Shown: piece after piece, positions 26,147-36,469 of the stretch
Numbering within the stretch: the first letter of the stretch is position 1
How the letters are laid out: the number at the start of each line of letters is the position of its first letter
Source of the DNA: Physcia stellaris
Lineage: Eukaryota; Ascomycota; Lecanoromycetes; Caliciales; Physciaceae
Direction of reading: 5' to 3'
NCBI GenBank assembly: GCA_018902385.1
Contig: JABSSW010000023.1
Location: 604,584-668,583 of the forward strand
DNA: 64,000 nt
The notes under the pieces: generated by a model
What the model saw: the letters and a program-made list of their open reading frames with translations, nothing else
Told to the model about the DNA's origin: nothing
Database searches by the model: none
Position numbers and translations under genes: made by a program

Positions 26147-27606
26147 ACACGAACGCAAATGTCGATGAAATTTGTTATTAAAATAAAATTTCGATTGACA
26201 ACGTTTGCATGAATAAATTTTTGTTTATTTGATTAAAATATTCACAAAATATTCGAATGATTCATGAATCACATAATTTTCATTAAATTTTTGAATTTCG
26301 AAATGTTTTTCGTCATGATATTCATCATTTATCATAAATATTTTTGACGCGTTTTCAATATTCATGTTGTGATCATTTTGATAATTTTTTTCATCGTTTG
26401 AATAATTGTTTTTTGCTTTTTTTTTCGCAAAATACGTTCGTCGATATAATGTTTCATTTTGATTAAACGTTTCATTTTGATTAAAATAAATATTTTGCTT
26501 AAACGAAAACGAAAATGAATTTGAAAAATCAGCAAAATAATTATTAAAACGTAAAAATTGCGAATATTGAAATCGCGAATCGAACGTGTTTCGATTTTTT
26601 TGAGTTTCGTTTTGTTGCGTTTGTTGAAATCGATATTGCTGATTTGCGTATGAACGTTTTTGCATATTTTGTGTCGATTGTTGTCGATTTGAATAATTTG
26701 ACTGATACGAACGTTGTTGTTGTTGAAAAACGTAAACGTTATTTTGTTTGTCAAACTGATACGAAATTGAATATTGCGTTTGTCGTGATTGCGAAAAAAA
26801 TTTATTGAAATTTTCGTAATCATTACGTTCATTGATGAAAGAAAGAACATTATACGAATCGAATAAAACTGAAATTTGAAAACGATAAATAAATTGAAAA
26901 CGACGATCGTTTTCGAATTGATAATAAAAACGATATCGATTTTCGATGTTTCATTATATTTTTTTTTATCATCAATTGTTGAAAAAAAATTCATTCATTG
27001 TAATTTTTTTGTCGATTTGATCAAATTTCGTCGAAATTTCAATTTCAATTCATTGTAAATTAAATAAATTGTGAATAAATTGACATCATTGTCGATTTAA
27101 TTTTTTGATTATAATTTCAACGAAATCGAATGATTCGCGATGTCGACGAACATTTTCATCGTGTATTTTTTTCGTGATGATCGTCAACGTTGTTAATGAC
27201 GATTTTTTGTATCGTTTCAACAACAAACGTTTTCATTTTTTTACGTTTTTTTCGAGTTTGATTAATTTTTTTGAAAATCGTTGATTATTTTTGTATATCA
27301 ACGTAACGCGTGATCACGCATGCAATTATAAAAATTTGTTCGAATCACATCAACATTTTTGAACAATGTTATATTTTTAATTTTTTCAATATAGAAATGA
27401 ACATTTCGAAAATATGTATTTTTGTTCGAATGTTCGATCGAATTGTCGATAATAACGTTTTTTTTTTTCGTATCACGAATCGAAAAATTTTGTTTTTTGA
27501 ACATTTCATTTGACGTCATCGTCATTGTCAAAAAATTCGATTGAATCTGATGATTCGACAAAATTTTGAAATTTTGTCTGAATGTTGTTTTGATATTTTC
27601 GAACAA
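26147..27606 (-). pseudogene. Element F gag remnant with Gln-rich tail and C2HC finger
   Basis: The frame 27298-27606 contains KNTYFRNVHFYIEKIKN, matching the Gag of A. Frames 26225-26994 give a Gln/Asn/Tyr-rich tail (QQYRFQQTQQNETQ) with many intact CAA codons. At 26147-26209 a finger of form C-x2-C-x12-H-x3-C (CKRCQSKF...HRHLRSC) stands between Gag and protease, as in A. The region 27607-28713 upstream is leader or N-terminal gag with no motif seen. Confidence 0.78.
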
Positions 27607-28713
27607 AATCTGAAAAATTTGTCATTGTTGTTGCAAAATTCAGTGTTTTGTCAATTGTTATTTTCGTTTCGTTATGTTTGTATTAAATGCGAAAATAAAT
27701 TCGATATTTTTGTGTTTCGAAAAATAATATTCAACGAAATTATGATGTTGTTTCGTCGTTGAAAAAACGACGTCGACGAAATGATTTGAAATTTACGACG
27801 TAAATTTTTCGAAAAATGAACGTAAAAATATCAAAAAAATATTTGCAATCGTCGATTTTAAATCAAAAATGAATGACGTAACACGATCATTAATTCAATC
27901 GAAAATGATTGATTATTTCGATAAACGTTTCGATGACGATCACGAAAATTTTAAAATTTTTGCGAAAACGAATTTTGTCGACGATTCATTTTGTTGAATA
28001 AACAATGTTTGTCGAAATTGAATAATTAATAATTGACAACGATGTTGATTTAAAACAATTAATTACGATATTGTTCACAGTAATTTTGTCGATGTATTGA
28101 CAAAATAAATTGAATCAATTGTATCGATGTAATCGAATAGCTCAAACGCAATGCGAATGATTTGTGATGTGAAAACAATCAAAATGATTTAAATAAAAAT
28201 AATGTGTCGTATTGAGATTTGAAATAAAATGATGATAAACAAAACAAAAAGAAAAAAAACGAATTGAAGTTTTCAAAACTTGTTGAGCAAATTATTTGTT
28301 GATGAAAAAACAAATGAAATCGTTAAATTGAATTGTTCGAATCAAACAAAAATTCGATGATAAATTGACGTTCAAATGTGTCGTCATTGAGCGATGACAA
28401 CACGAATTCAAACGAAAATTTGAAATGTTCAACTATTTGAAAAAAAAATCAATCGTTTTTATTGAAAATTGTAAAAAGTCGAAAAGACGTGATTGAATGA
28501 TTCATTTTCAAATGAGTATTGATTGTTAATGAAAATGAATGATTGATTGTCGATCGAAACGTCAATCAAATGACAATCAAATTTTTGATTGCGATCGTGA
28601 AAAGAATATTGATGAGCAATTGATTTGCATATAGAGTGCAAAATTGTTCGAAAACTGATACGTTAAAAGACAAAAAATGATGTCGTTTTGTTTACGTACA
28701 AATTATCGCTTGA

Positions 28714-28725
28714 ATGATGCTATCA
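28714..28725 (-). promoter_or_regulatory. Element F primer-binding site
   Basis: Minus-strand TGATAGCATCAT lies two bases from the LTR. It equals TGGTAGCATCAT of the undamaged element with one G-to-A change. The spacing is the same as in A. Confidence 0.7.
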
Positions 28726-28727
28726 AT

Positions 28728-28921
28728 TGTTATGCGTAATGTGTGAATTGATTGATTTAGAAATTATGAACGACAAAATGTCAATTTATGTACAATAATT
28801 GCGAATCAGTTGTTTGATCATCATTCATTTAATATAAAATGACGACAAAATTCTTGTCAAAAATCATGTCAGAATATTTGATTTAAGTTCATATCATCTA
28901 ATTTGATTTTGTGTCATAACA
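28728..28921 (-). repeat. Element F 5' LTR
   Basis: This is the partner of 21467-21660 and the upstream LTR in the element's own orientation. The adjacent primer-binding site at 28714-28725 supports the assigned boundary. Confidence 0.88.
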
Positions 28922-30348
28922 TCATGTTTTTGAACGAGACGATCGTTTTCGAACGCAATTTGAAAATCGAAAATACGTATAAACACGACGAAATCGAAAA
29001 ATCAACGTTGTTACATTGTTCAAAAAAAGTAAAAAATGATTTATATTTTTTGTTTTCACGTTGAAAAATTACATCGTTTGAATTATATATCATAATTTTA
29101 TTACGCAAAAAATTTTCAACGATTTCGTCAAACATCACGTTTTATTTCTCATTATATCGATCATTTATGAAAACAAAAATTCTGTATTGATTTTGAACAA
29201 CGTTTCGATTTACAAATTTGTAAAATTTCAAAAAATATGCATTGAAATCGACGTTGAATTGATTTTTTTATTTTTTTATTCATTTGATTACAATTCAATA
29301 AAAATCTCGTTCGCGATTTTCAAAAAATGAATCAAACGACACGATGATTTGATCGAAAAATACGAATTTGTATTTGAAAATTTCGAACGATTTTTGCACG
29401 ATGCAATGTATGCACAAATTCAACGAAATAATTCAAACAATTTGTTTCGAATTTCAAATATCAATTTGTGAAAAATCGAAACATATATATTAACAAGCAG
29501 ATTCTGAATTTTTTAAAAAAAAATTCTTTGAGTTCTGAAATGAGATGATCTTGACATACTCGTATGCTCCGATTGGAAATTTGAATTTTCAATTGATGAA
29601 AGTTATCGAATTTAACAAAACATCGCGAAATTCTCAATATTTTCAAAACAGATATCATCGTCAATATTGTTCACTTTTGTTTCATTTTTGTATCGTTGAA
29701 ACGCGCTCGATTAGTTTTACAATTTGATTGTTTCATGAGTTTGTGTGTTCAAAAAGTGACTGTAAATAAAAGTGCGATGAAAGTTGATGTTTTTGCTTCG
29801 AGAAGATTGATTTTCCGATTCGGCAAAAACGTCAAAAAAGAATAATCAAAGACATTTTTTTATAAATTGTGTTCTATAAATTATTTAATAGAAATTAAAA
29901 ATCAATCGTTAAAAATTTCAAACATAAATGTTTTTCGAATGTTCAAATTGCAAATTTTCGTTGATGTTTTCATTTGTGTCATCAAACGAATCATTTTCAA
30001 AATTAACATTTGCGTATTTCAGATTTTTCGAATAAAATGAAAAAAAGCAAAATTTATCGTCGAATAAAAAAACGATTTGAAAATTCGAAAAATTCGAATT
30101 TTGCAAATATGAAAATTGAAATTAAAAATTTTTTTTTTTAATCGATTTGAGCATTCGTTGAATAAAAAACGAAATTTTCAAATCGTAACGTAAACATCGA
30201 TTTGAAAATTTCGAATCTGAAAAATTTTTGTAATTTCGATATATAATTTTAATTGATGTCGACGACGAATTTCGATTTTGAAAAAAAAATTTTAAATCAA
30301 AAATTTGTTAACGATAATGATTTCAATGATAATTATGATTTTTTATGC
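28922..30348. other. Degraded DNA with a less mutated patch
   Basis: From 28922 to 29460 and from 29834 to 30348 the sequence has the usual CpY-poor composition and no recognised motif. Between about 29461 and 29833, CT, AG and even CC and GG reappear (for example ctccgattgg at 29567-29576), so this patch has been mutated less. Short frames there (29461-29664 minus, 29545-29727 plus) are not recognised. Confidence 0.5.
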
Positions 30349-30499
30349 TGTTACGGTAAACCTGCACATAGGGCTGGAGTCGTGATATCTTGACCAGAAG
30401 AGACTAGCGCCTTGGCAGCCTGGTCCATATCTCGCACTCTGCCTCCTAGATAGTAAGAATCAAGCATATTATCCACCCACATCACGATTTATCGTAACA
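30349..30499 (+). repeat. 5' LTR of the undamaged element
   Basis: It starts TGTTACGGTAAACC and ends TTTATCGTAACA. The outer TGTTACG and CGTAACA are inverted copies. By eye it is identical to 32561-32711 over all 151 positions. Confidence 0.96.
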
Positions 30500-30500
30500 A

Positions 30501-30512
30501 TGGTAGCATCAT
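30501..30512 (+). promoter_or_regulatory. Primer-binding site of the undamaged element
   Basis: TGGTAGCATCAT begins one base after the LTR. TGG is the usual start, complementary to the CCA end of a tRNA. The same site, with local G-to-A damage, follows the 5' LTR of A, F and H. A tRNA ending ATGATGCTACCA is implied but not identified. Confidence 0.8.
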
Positions 30513-30569
30513 CGAGCATACGATTGACAGCTTTCATCGCTGTCTTCAAAAGCAGCTTCTAGTTACCGT

Positions 30570-30705
30570 GTAACGCCTAGCTGCAGTGCAGTTCTAGCCC
30601 CTGTGGAGCATCCAGTCCGGCAGACGATAATTGTCACAACTCCAGTGGAGTATTCAGTCCTGCCTGACGATAACGGCCCTAGTTGCTCTGCAACGCCTAG
30701 CTTTT
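30570..30705 (+). repeat. Imperfect repeats in the leader
   Basis: A block starting gtggag and ending gacgataa occurs at 30603-30630 and again at about 30645-30672. A second motif, aacgcctagct, occurs at 30572-30582 and 30692-30702. Lying between the primer-binding site and the gag start, these repeats could form an RNA packaging or dimer structure; that role is inference. Confidence 0.65.
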
Positions 30706-30844
30706 CAGCATCCAGTTCAGAATAACCCAGCCATTCGGCACCAGAAACTCCTATTGCGAATCCGCAACAACCAGAACCAAAACCCCAGCCAGAAAACCTA
30801 TCCACGAGTCCTCCGCACCTCAATACGTACCTACTCATCCAACC

Positions 30845-31564
30845 ATGCCCCCTCGGCAGTCAGAAATTGACCATTGGCGAAAGCAATACGAACACGAAGT
30901 CGGCTTCTTTTATCCAGATTTGCCAGTCAGTCACATTTACCCTGAAGGTGACATCCTCACGAAACGCGATCTTACCGTTTATCGAGACGTCGAGCAATTC
31001 GTACAGCATATCAGAATCAAGACGGATATACATCTAGAAGCCGGATTGATCGCTCATTGTTGTTTTCGTGGTGCTGCATCTGAATGGTTCTTCGGTCTTC
31101 TCGACTTCCTGCAAGATCATTTGACAAGAGATCTTGATGCTCTGTGCAATCGCATACTTCAGAAATTTGATACAACAAAGCAGAAGGAGGAGCAAGAACG
31201 TCTGCAACAACAACAAGCCGAAGAAGCCCGCATAGCGAAGGAGAAAGCAGAAGCATTTGCATGCAGACGTTGCCCTGCCAAATTTCCGAGCAATACGAAG
31301 CTCCACCAACATATCCAGGATCACCACCAGAAGAAGGCCGAAAAGCCTGCAAGCGAGACTGCAAAACCTACACCGACCGAGACCGTTACCAACACCAAGC
31401 GGGCCCGCCAAGATCACAACAATCGAGCCCGCAGAAACTACATCAACTGCAATATCTGCACCGATACCAACACCTCCCTCTACACCAAGCAAGCCCGCAG
31501 AACCCACACCAAAACCAGTGGCCGCAATGCCTACACCCCCTGCAACACCTCCACTAACGAGTGA
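30845..31564 (+). CDS. Gag-like protein with coiled coil and C2H2 finger
   Basis: The ATG at 30845 opens a frame of 239 codons. Residues 1-105 resemble a capsid-type domain (HCCFRGAASEWFFGLL near residues 71-86 recalls the Gag motif in which a small residue precedes a Trp). Residues about 110-138 form a Gln/Glu/Ala-rich coiled coil. A finger, C-x2-C-x12-H-x3-H, spans residues 140-160 (31262-31324). After about residue 175 the frame loses protein-like character, while the overlapping frame one base on becomes Pro-rich and matches decayed relatives. The real product is therefore probably a fusion with the next frame. The role would be to package element RNA. The capsid identity is inference; the finger is plain. 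Confidence 0.75.
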   Translation: MPPRQSEIDHWRKQYEHEVGFFYPDLPVSHIYPEGDILTKRDLTVYRDVEQFVQHIRIKTDIHLEAGLIAHCCFRGAASEWFFGLLDFLQDHLTRDLDALCNRILQKFDTTKQKEEQERLQQQQAEEARIAKEKAEAFACRRCPAKFPSNTKLHQHIQDHHQKKAEKPASETAKPTPTETVTNTKRARQDHNNRARRNYINCNICTDTNTSLYTKQARRTHTKTSGRNAYTPCNTSTNE

Positions 31565-32390
31565 GCCGACATTGATGCTCACACCACCTATTAGTCAGTC
31601 AAAATCGACCTCGAACACCTCACTTCCATTGACCCCACCCGCTACACCAATCGCAACACCGATTGCAACACCAAAGAAATTATCCTGGGCCGAAATAGCC
31701 TCACGCCCAGTCATTGCATCGAAGCCTTCGCGTCTCCCAATTCCTACACCTAAGATCATACCAAAAGCGCTGGAGACTGCACCAAATACCTGCCCGCCTA
31801 CTCCGCCGCCTACCCCCCCTCAGAAGCCAGTACCAAAACACCAGAAACCCTACCTTACTATCGATGACCTGTTCGAGATGTTTGCTGAGAAGCGCACGAA
31901 TTCAGGCCTGTTACACACCAGGAGGACCGAATCCTCCCCAAAGGTCTCCCGCCAGTCCAAGATCACGTCCTACTTCAAGCCTGCAACCAATCAGAACAGA
32001 CCGATTAGTCAGGGCTCGAAAACTCCAAATCCGAGGAGTTTTCAACAGCATACGCCCGCGGAATCGAACCGCGCCAAATCCTTACCTCCTTGCAAAACCA
32101 CGTCTGAGAAATCGACCATTTTACCACGCAAATCATCGACCTTCTCCCGCCTACCTTCCTCAGAGATATCGAGCGTTTCGTCATACAAATCGCCCCGTAT
32201 CTCTCGCTGCAAATCCTCCATTTGCCCGCCTCCTTCATCTACTCCTCGAGCCTCTTTCGGCATCTCCGCCTCCTCGCATACTTGCCGCATCTGCAGCGGT
32301 ACTTTCGGATCGAACAATGGCTTGCATCGCCACCTACGAGCAATCCATTTCGACCAAGCGACTCGCCGGCATCGCCGTTGGATCATCTAG
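31257..32390 (+). CDS. Second gag frame: Pro-rich region, conserved core, C2H2 finger
   Basis: This open frame overlaps the first by 308 bases in the +1 frame. It has no ATG near its start (the first is at 31527), so it is most likely reached from the upstream frame. From about 31390 it reads as protein: a Pro/Thr-rich segment, then LSWAEIASRP, then a core with DLFEMFAEK (31866-31892) and SKITSYFKPATNQN (about 31957-31998), and a second finger C-x2-C-x12-H-x4-H at 32283-32348 (CRICSGTF...LHRHLRAIH). The core occurs in damaged form in B, D and E, which shows this is the genuine frame. Whether the +1 step is programmed, an unseen intron or a disabling mutation is unknown. Confidence 0.7.
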   Translation: MHADVALPNFRAIRSSTNISRITTRRRPKSLQARLQNLHRPRPLPTPSGPAKITTIEPAETTSTAISAPIPTPPSTPSKPAEPTPKPVAAMPTPPATPPLTSEPTLMLTPPISQSKSTSNTSLPLTPPATPIATPIATPKKLSWAEIASRPVIASKPSRLPIPTPKIIPKALETAPNTCPPTPPPTPPQKPVPKHQKPYLTIDDLFEMFAEKRTNSGLLHTRRTESSPKVSRQSKITSYFKPATNQNRPISQGSKTPNPRSFQQHTPAESNRAKSLPPCKTTSEKSTILPRKSSTFSRLPSSEISSVSSYKSPRISRCKSSICPPPSSTPRASFGISASSHTCRICSGTFGSNNGLHRHLRAIHFDQATRRHRRWII

Positions 32391-32560
32391 CTATCTCTGG
32401 CCGGGCGCAATTTCCAGAGATACCTGCGCCAATAAACGGAGAACTGGGCCGTTTCCTTACTTCTTTACATGTATTACTAATAGATTTCTCATGGATGGAT
32501 CGCATGTTCCCGTCACGCGGCACAACGAGGGCGTTGTGGTCTTCTTTCGTTGGTGGCATC

Positions 32561-32711
32561 TGTTACGGTAAACCTGCACATAGGGCTGGAGTCGTGATAT
32601 CTTGACCAGAAGAGACTAGCGCCTTGGCAGCCTGGTCCATATCTCGCACTCTGCCTCCTAGATAGTAAGAATCAAGCATATTATCCACCCACATCACGAT
32701 TTATCGTAACA
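32561..32711 (+). repeat. 3' LTR of the undamaged element
   Basis: Identical by eye to 30349-30499. The usual polypurine tract is not obvious: the bases before it (ttggtggcatc) are only weakly purine-rich. The second frame stops at 32390, leaving about 170 bp of untranslated sequence. Confidence 0.96.
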
Positions 32712-34418
32712 TATGCGAATGCGAAAAAATTTCGATTTTGAAATTTTGCGCGATTTTGCGATTGTATTTTACAAATATATTACAACGTTATAATCATAAT
32801 ATCAACGATTTCAACGTCAAAAATTGAACGTTAAAATAATGATGTTTTGTTACACATTTTAACGTTGTTTTGATTTTCGTTCTCATCGAAAATCGCATTA
32901 TCAAAAAATAAAATGAATGCATTCATTTCGCATATTGTCAAACAAATTCGAATTTTCGATGTTTTGTTTAAATTTTAATTCACGTTTTAATCAGATTTTT
33001 TCAAACGTTTTCGCATCAATGACAAATTCGTTATCGATGTCAAATTTGATGTTTTGTTAAATTTATCAAATTTCGACGTTTTTTTTTTATTTGTATTTGA
33101 CGAAAATTGAAATCGTTATTACGAACATATTTGACAAATAAATTTGACAAATAGATAATTGATATGATAAATGATTAAACAAATATATTTGAATCGAATT
33201 ATGTTTTAATTTTTTGACGAAATTAACGTGATTTGAAATTTGACGTTTGCACATTGTTTGCAATTTCATCATTTTGTATTTATTTGTTTTTGTAAATTTA
33301 TTATTTTCGTTTAGTTAATCAATATACGTTTATTCAAACACGATTCATGATATTACAATAAATTTTTATTTTTATCGTTCGTCGAAATACGCGAACGTTC
33401 AAAAATAAAATTTCAAATCGATCAAATTTTTTTGACGAAACAAACGACGAAAAATTTTGTTGATCAAACAAACAATTTGAAATTTTTTTTGACGAAACAA
33501 CGACGAAATTTTCGACGATAAAAAACGATAAAACGAACAACAAACAATTTTTTTTTTTTTATAATCGTCAATTTTTTATTTCTCGTTATGATTCGAAATT
33601 ATCATAATTTTTTTTCATTTAAAATCTCGTCATTTGAAATTTTTCGTGTCGAAATCGATCGTTATTTGAAACAAATAATCGATAACATCAACGAAAAAAA
33701 AATTGTTATTCAATTCAAACGTCGCAAATTCGTTTTTTCGCGTATAAATATATCGATGAAAAATGACGATTTAACATTCATTTTTGAACGTCATTAACGT
33801 CAATCAATTGAAATAATGAATCGAAAATTATGTCGTTAAATTTTTGCAAAAATTCGATGTTTTGCGTTTTGATCGAAACATTTATTTGAAAACTTTTAAT
33901 CAATATCAGAAATTTGCGAATGAATTTCAAAACAATATCAACAAATTCGCAAAAATTAATTTCGAATTAACGAAAAAACGTTTATTGAAAATTCAAAACG
34001 ATGCAATTTATAACATTTTTCAAAACAAATACAACGCGTTGAAATTGAAATATCAAATTTTATCGATCAACGAAAAAAAACGTGAAAACAACGATAACGA
34101 CGATGCGTTTGTTTTCAACGTTTCAAAAAAACATTGTTTTGTCAAATATTTTGATTCATTTACGTTTATCGATGAAATGAATTCGATTTGACGTATATAA
34201 AAAACGAAAATGCATGATAAAATGACGATTAACAACGATCATTACAATACGAATCTGTTCGTCGTTATTTTTGTTATTGATTGAATTGTCGACGAAATTG
34301 ACGATCACATTCAATCGATACGTAATATCGATCTCAATTATTTCAAAAATTGATTTATGATGTTGAAATTTCTGTCAAACATTTACGATAATTTTGATTT
34401 CAAACGCAACATGCGTAA
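32712..34418. other. Degraded DNA with a possible gag remnant
   Basis: Most of this segment is CpY-poor DNA without motifs. Plus-strand frames 33588-33797 and 33844-34191 are Lys/Asn-rich with a helical, possibly coiled-coil region (FNQYQKFANEFQNNINKF). They could be the capsid part of an older element cut by the undamaged element on one side and by C on the other. No diagnostic motif supports a firm name. Confidence 0.4.
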
Positions 34419-34632
34419 TGTCATGTCATGTCAAAATCGTTAAGCACGCTAATTTGATCGAATTTAACGTCTTGATCGATAAAATATAACATTTCGAAAA
34501 TTTTCACTTTTTTTCGTTTTCACGATTCAATTTTATCATTATTCACAATGTTATCACGATGACTCATCATCGTTTCGTAAACATTGCGTTTATTTGTAAT
34601 CATTTGATCACTCAATCGTATATTTTTTTACA
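34419..34632 (+). repeat. Element C 5' LTR (3' boundary approximate)
   Basis: Similarity to 42115-42325 holds over about 205 bp and fades after caatcgtatatttt. Differences include four CT sites here that are TT in the 3' copy. The true end may be as far as 34673. Confidence 0.75.
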
Positions 34633-34776
34633 ATTTTGAATCGTCTAAATTTTCGTGAACGATTGTTCGATCAAATGACATCATTTAAAATTTCGAAAAC
34701 ATTTGTTGTCATTGCGTTCGTGATTCGAAATAATATCGTTATTTCGTTTTAACAATCATCATTCGATAACACGATC

Positions 34777-36102
34777 GTGAAATCATTTCAATTTGAAATC
34801 GATCAACGAAACGAATTAATTTCAATTCATGAAAATTCATCAAACGACGAACGCATTGTTGTTGTTTTTCGCGTGTCGTTTCGACGTATTATCGTCGTTT
34901 CAACGAACGTCGACGATTTCGAATTCGATAATCAAACGAATTACGCACAATTGCGAACAATTCAAACGATAATTGAAAAAAAAACGAAAAACAAACGTGA
35001 ATATAAATTGTTTTTGACGAAAATTAAACGTTTCGATACAACGTCATTTCGAAAAAACGAAATTAATTCAATTCGCGTTGTTGAGAAAAAACGAAAACGT
35101 TCACAAACGTTTTTCAATAACGAAAACGACGATGACAATAACGACAACGAAAAATTTCGTAATAAATTTATTTCGAAACGTTCGCGTTTTCGACGAATCA
35201 TCGAATTCAAATTCAAAAATTTATTCATTTACAACGTCAAAAATATTAAAAAATTTCAATCGTGAATTCGAAACGTCGTGTGAATTTTCGACGCAAATTT
35301 TAATTATTTTTTCAAACGTCGTATCAAGATCGTTTGAACGCAACAATTTTTTGATACGATTTCAATCGAATTATGAAAATCGTATCAGAAAATCAATCAA
35401 CATCGAAAAAAATTGATGATGACGTGATCGTATTTTTCGAAATTTTTTCACAACGATGTCGAATTTTTTGAAATTCGTCGTTTTGATGTGAATCAAAAAT
35501 ACAATAATGTCAAAAAAAAAAAACGATGAATGAATTCGCGACGCATTTCGAATCGTTAAAAACAAAATTGAACGTTATCGAAAACATCAAACGAAACAAA
35601 TTTTTTTATGATTTGAACGATATTTTACGAAAAATTATCACATTCGATGCAATTTCGTCGACGATTCGTCAAAAAATTTTGTTCAAAATCGTCAATGCAA
35701 AACGATCGTCATTTTATCAAAAATTTTCAAAACGTTTTCGATTTTCGCAAATTTTTTCGTTCGAAAATCGTGAACGTCAAAAAAACAAAAATTTCGTCAA
35801 AAATGATTTTTTTGCGCAATTTGATAAAACGAAAAATCAATTTGATAAAAACAAAAAAAACGACGTCGATTCGTCGACGAAAAAAAATCGAAATTGTTAC
35901 AATTGCGATAAATCGAAACATAAAAAAAAAAATTGTTTTTATTCAAAAAAAAAAACAATCGTCGACGTCAATGCGATTCGCAAAAATAAAAACAAAACAT
36001 TTTCAAAATTTATCGAAATCAAAAATGATTCGAAAAATTGAAAAAATTTGTTGCGATAATCGTCGTTGTCGTGACGAATTCACACAAAATTCAATCAAAT
36101 GA
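34777..36102 (+). pseudogene. Element C gag remnant with CCHC knuckle
   Basis: Overlapping frames (34777-35265, 35078-35416, 35526-36041) cover Gag. The knuckle at 35895-35936 reads CYNCDKSKHKKKNC, the standard C-x2-C-x4-H-x4-C of retroviral nucleocapsids, and is fully intact because Cys and His codons are not targets of the local mutation. Frame changes separate the pieces. Gag would form the particle shell and bind element RNA. Confidence 0.82.
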
Positions 36103-36469
36103 CATATTCATTCGCGTCAACGTCAATATTTTTGAAAAATGACAATCGCAAATGAATTTCATGAATTCGATCGTTGACATAAATTGCATTTCGAAATCGT
36201 TGACGAAAAAATGAAATTTGCAAAACATCGACGAAACGTTCATAAAAATGAATAATTTCGATGTCGAAAACAAATTTTTCATTAATACGTATCAAATGAA
36301 AATGAATGTTCGTGATGACAAAAATAATTTTTTCATCTCGATGCAAAAATTTTATTCGTTTCAAAATTTGATGTATTTTTTGATAATGAATTTTTTATGA
36401 ATAATGAAAAACAATTTACACGTATATTGATTCACGATAACGTGACGTTACACAATCAAAAAAAATCGA

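Larger units (their letters stand above)
21467..28921 (-). mobile_element. Element F: full-length degraded chromovirus
   Basis: The two 194-bp LTRs (21467-21660 and 28728-28921) both read TGTTATGCG...GTCATAACA on the plus strand, so their ends are inverted copies of each other. The primer-binding site lies inside the 28728 LTR, fixing the orientation as minus. Gag, C2HC finger, protease, reverse transcriptase, RNase H, integrase and chromodomain are all present in order. Gag and finger resemble those of A, so A and F form one clade. The bases outside the LTRs (aattt at 21462-21466, tcatg at 28922-28926) do not match, so no target duplication is seen. Confidence 0.88.
30349..32711 (+). mobile_element. 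Undamaged non-autonomous gag-only LTR retrotransposon
   Basis: Identical 151-bp LTRs (30349-30499 and 32561-32711) bound a 2,363-bp element. TATGC at 30344-30348 and TATGC at 32712-32716 form a 5-bp target-site duplication. The base composition is normal and shows none of the surrounding CpY loss, so the insertion is recent, or at least postdates the last round of mutation. It has a primer-binding site, a repeat-bearing leader and two overlapping frames with zinc fingers. No protease, reverse transcriptase, RNase H or integrase motif exists in either strand. It must depend on another element's enzymes. Confidence 0.95.

Noticed and set aside
30563-30838. Minus-strand open frame of 91 codons in the leader of the undamaged element
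   Set aside because: It lies over the repeat-bearing untranslated leader opposite the element's transcription and has no recognisable motif. It is most likely an open frame by chance.
31034-31582. Minus-strand frames over the Gag-like gene
   Set aside because: The Gly/Ala/Val-rich and Leu-rich content is the complement of Pro/Gln/Lys-rich codons on the plus strand. The conserved fingers are on the plus strand.
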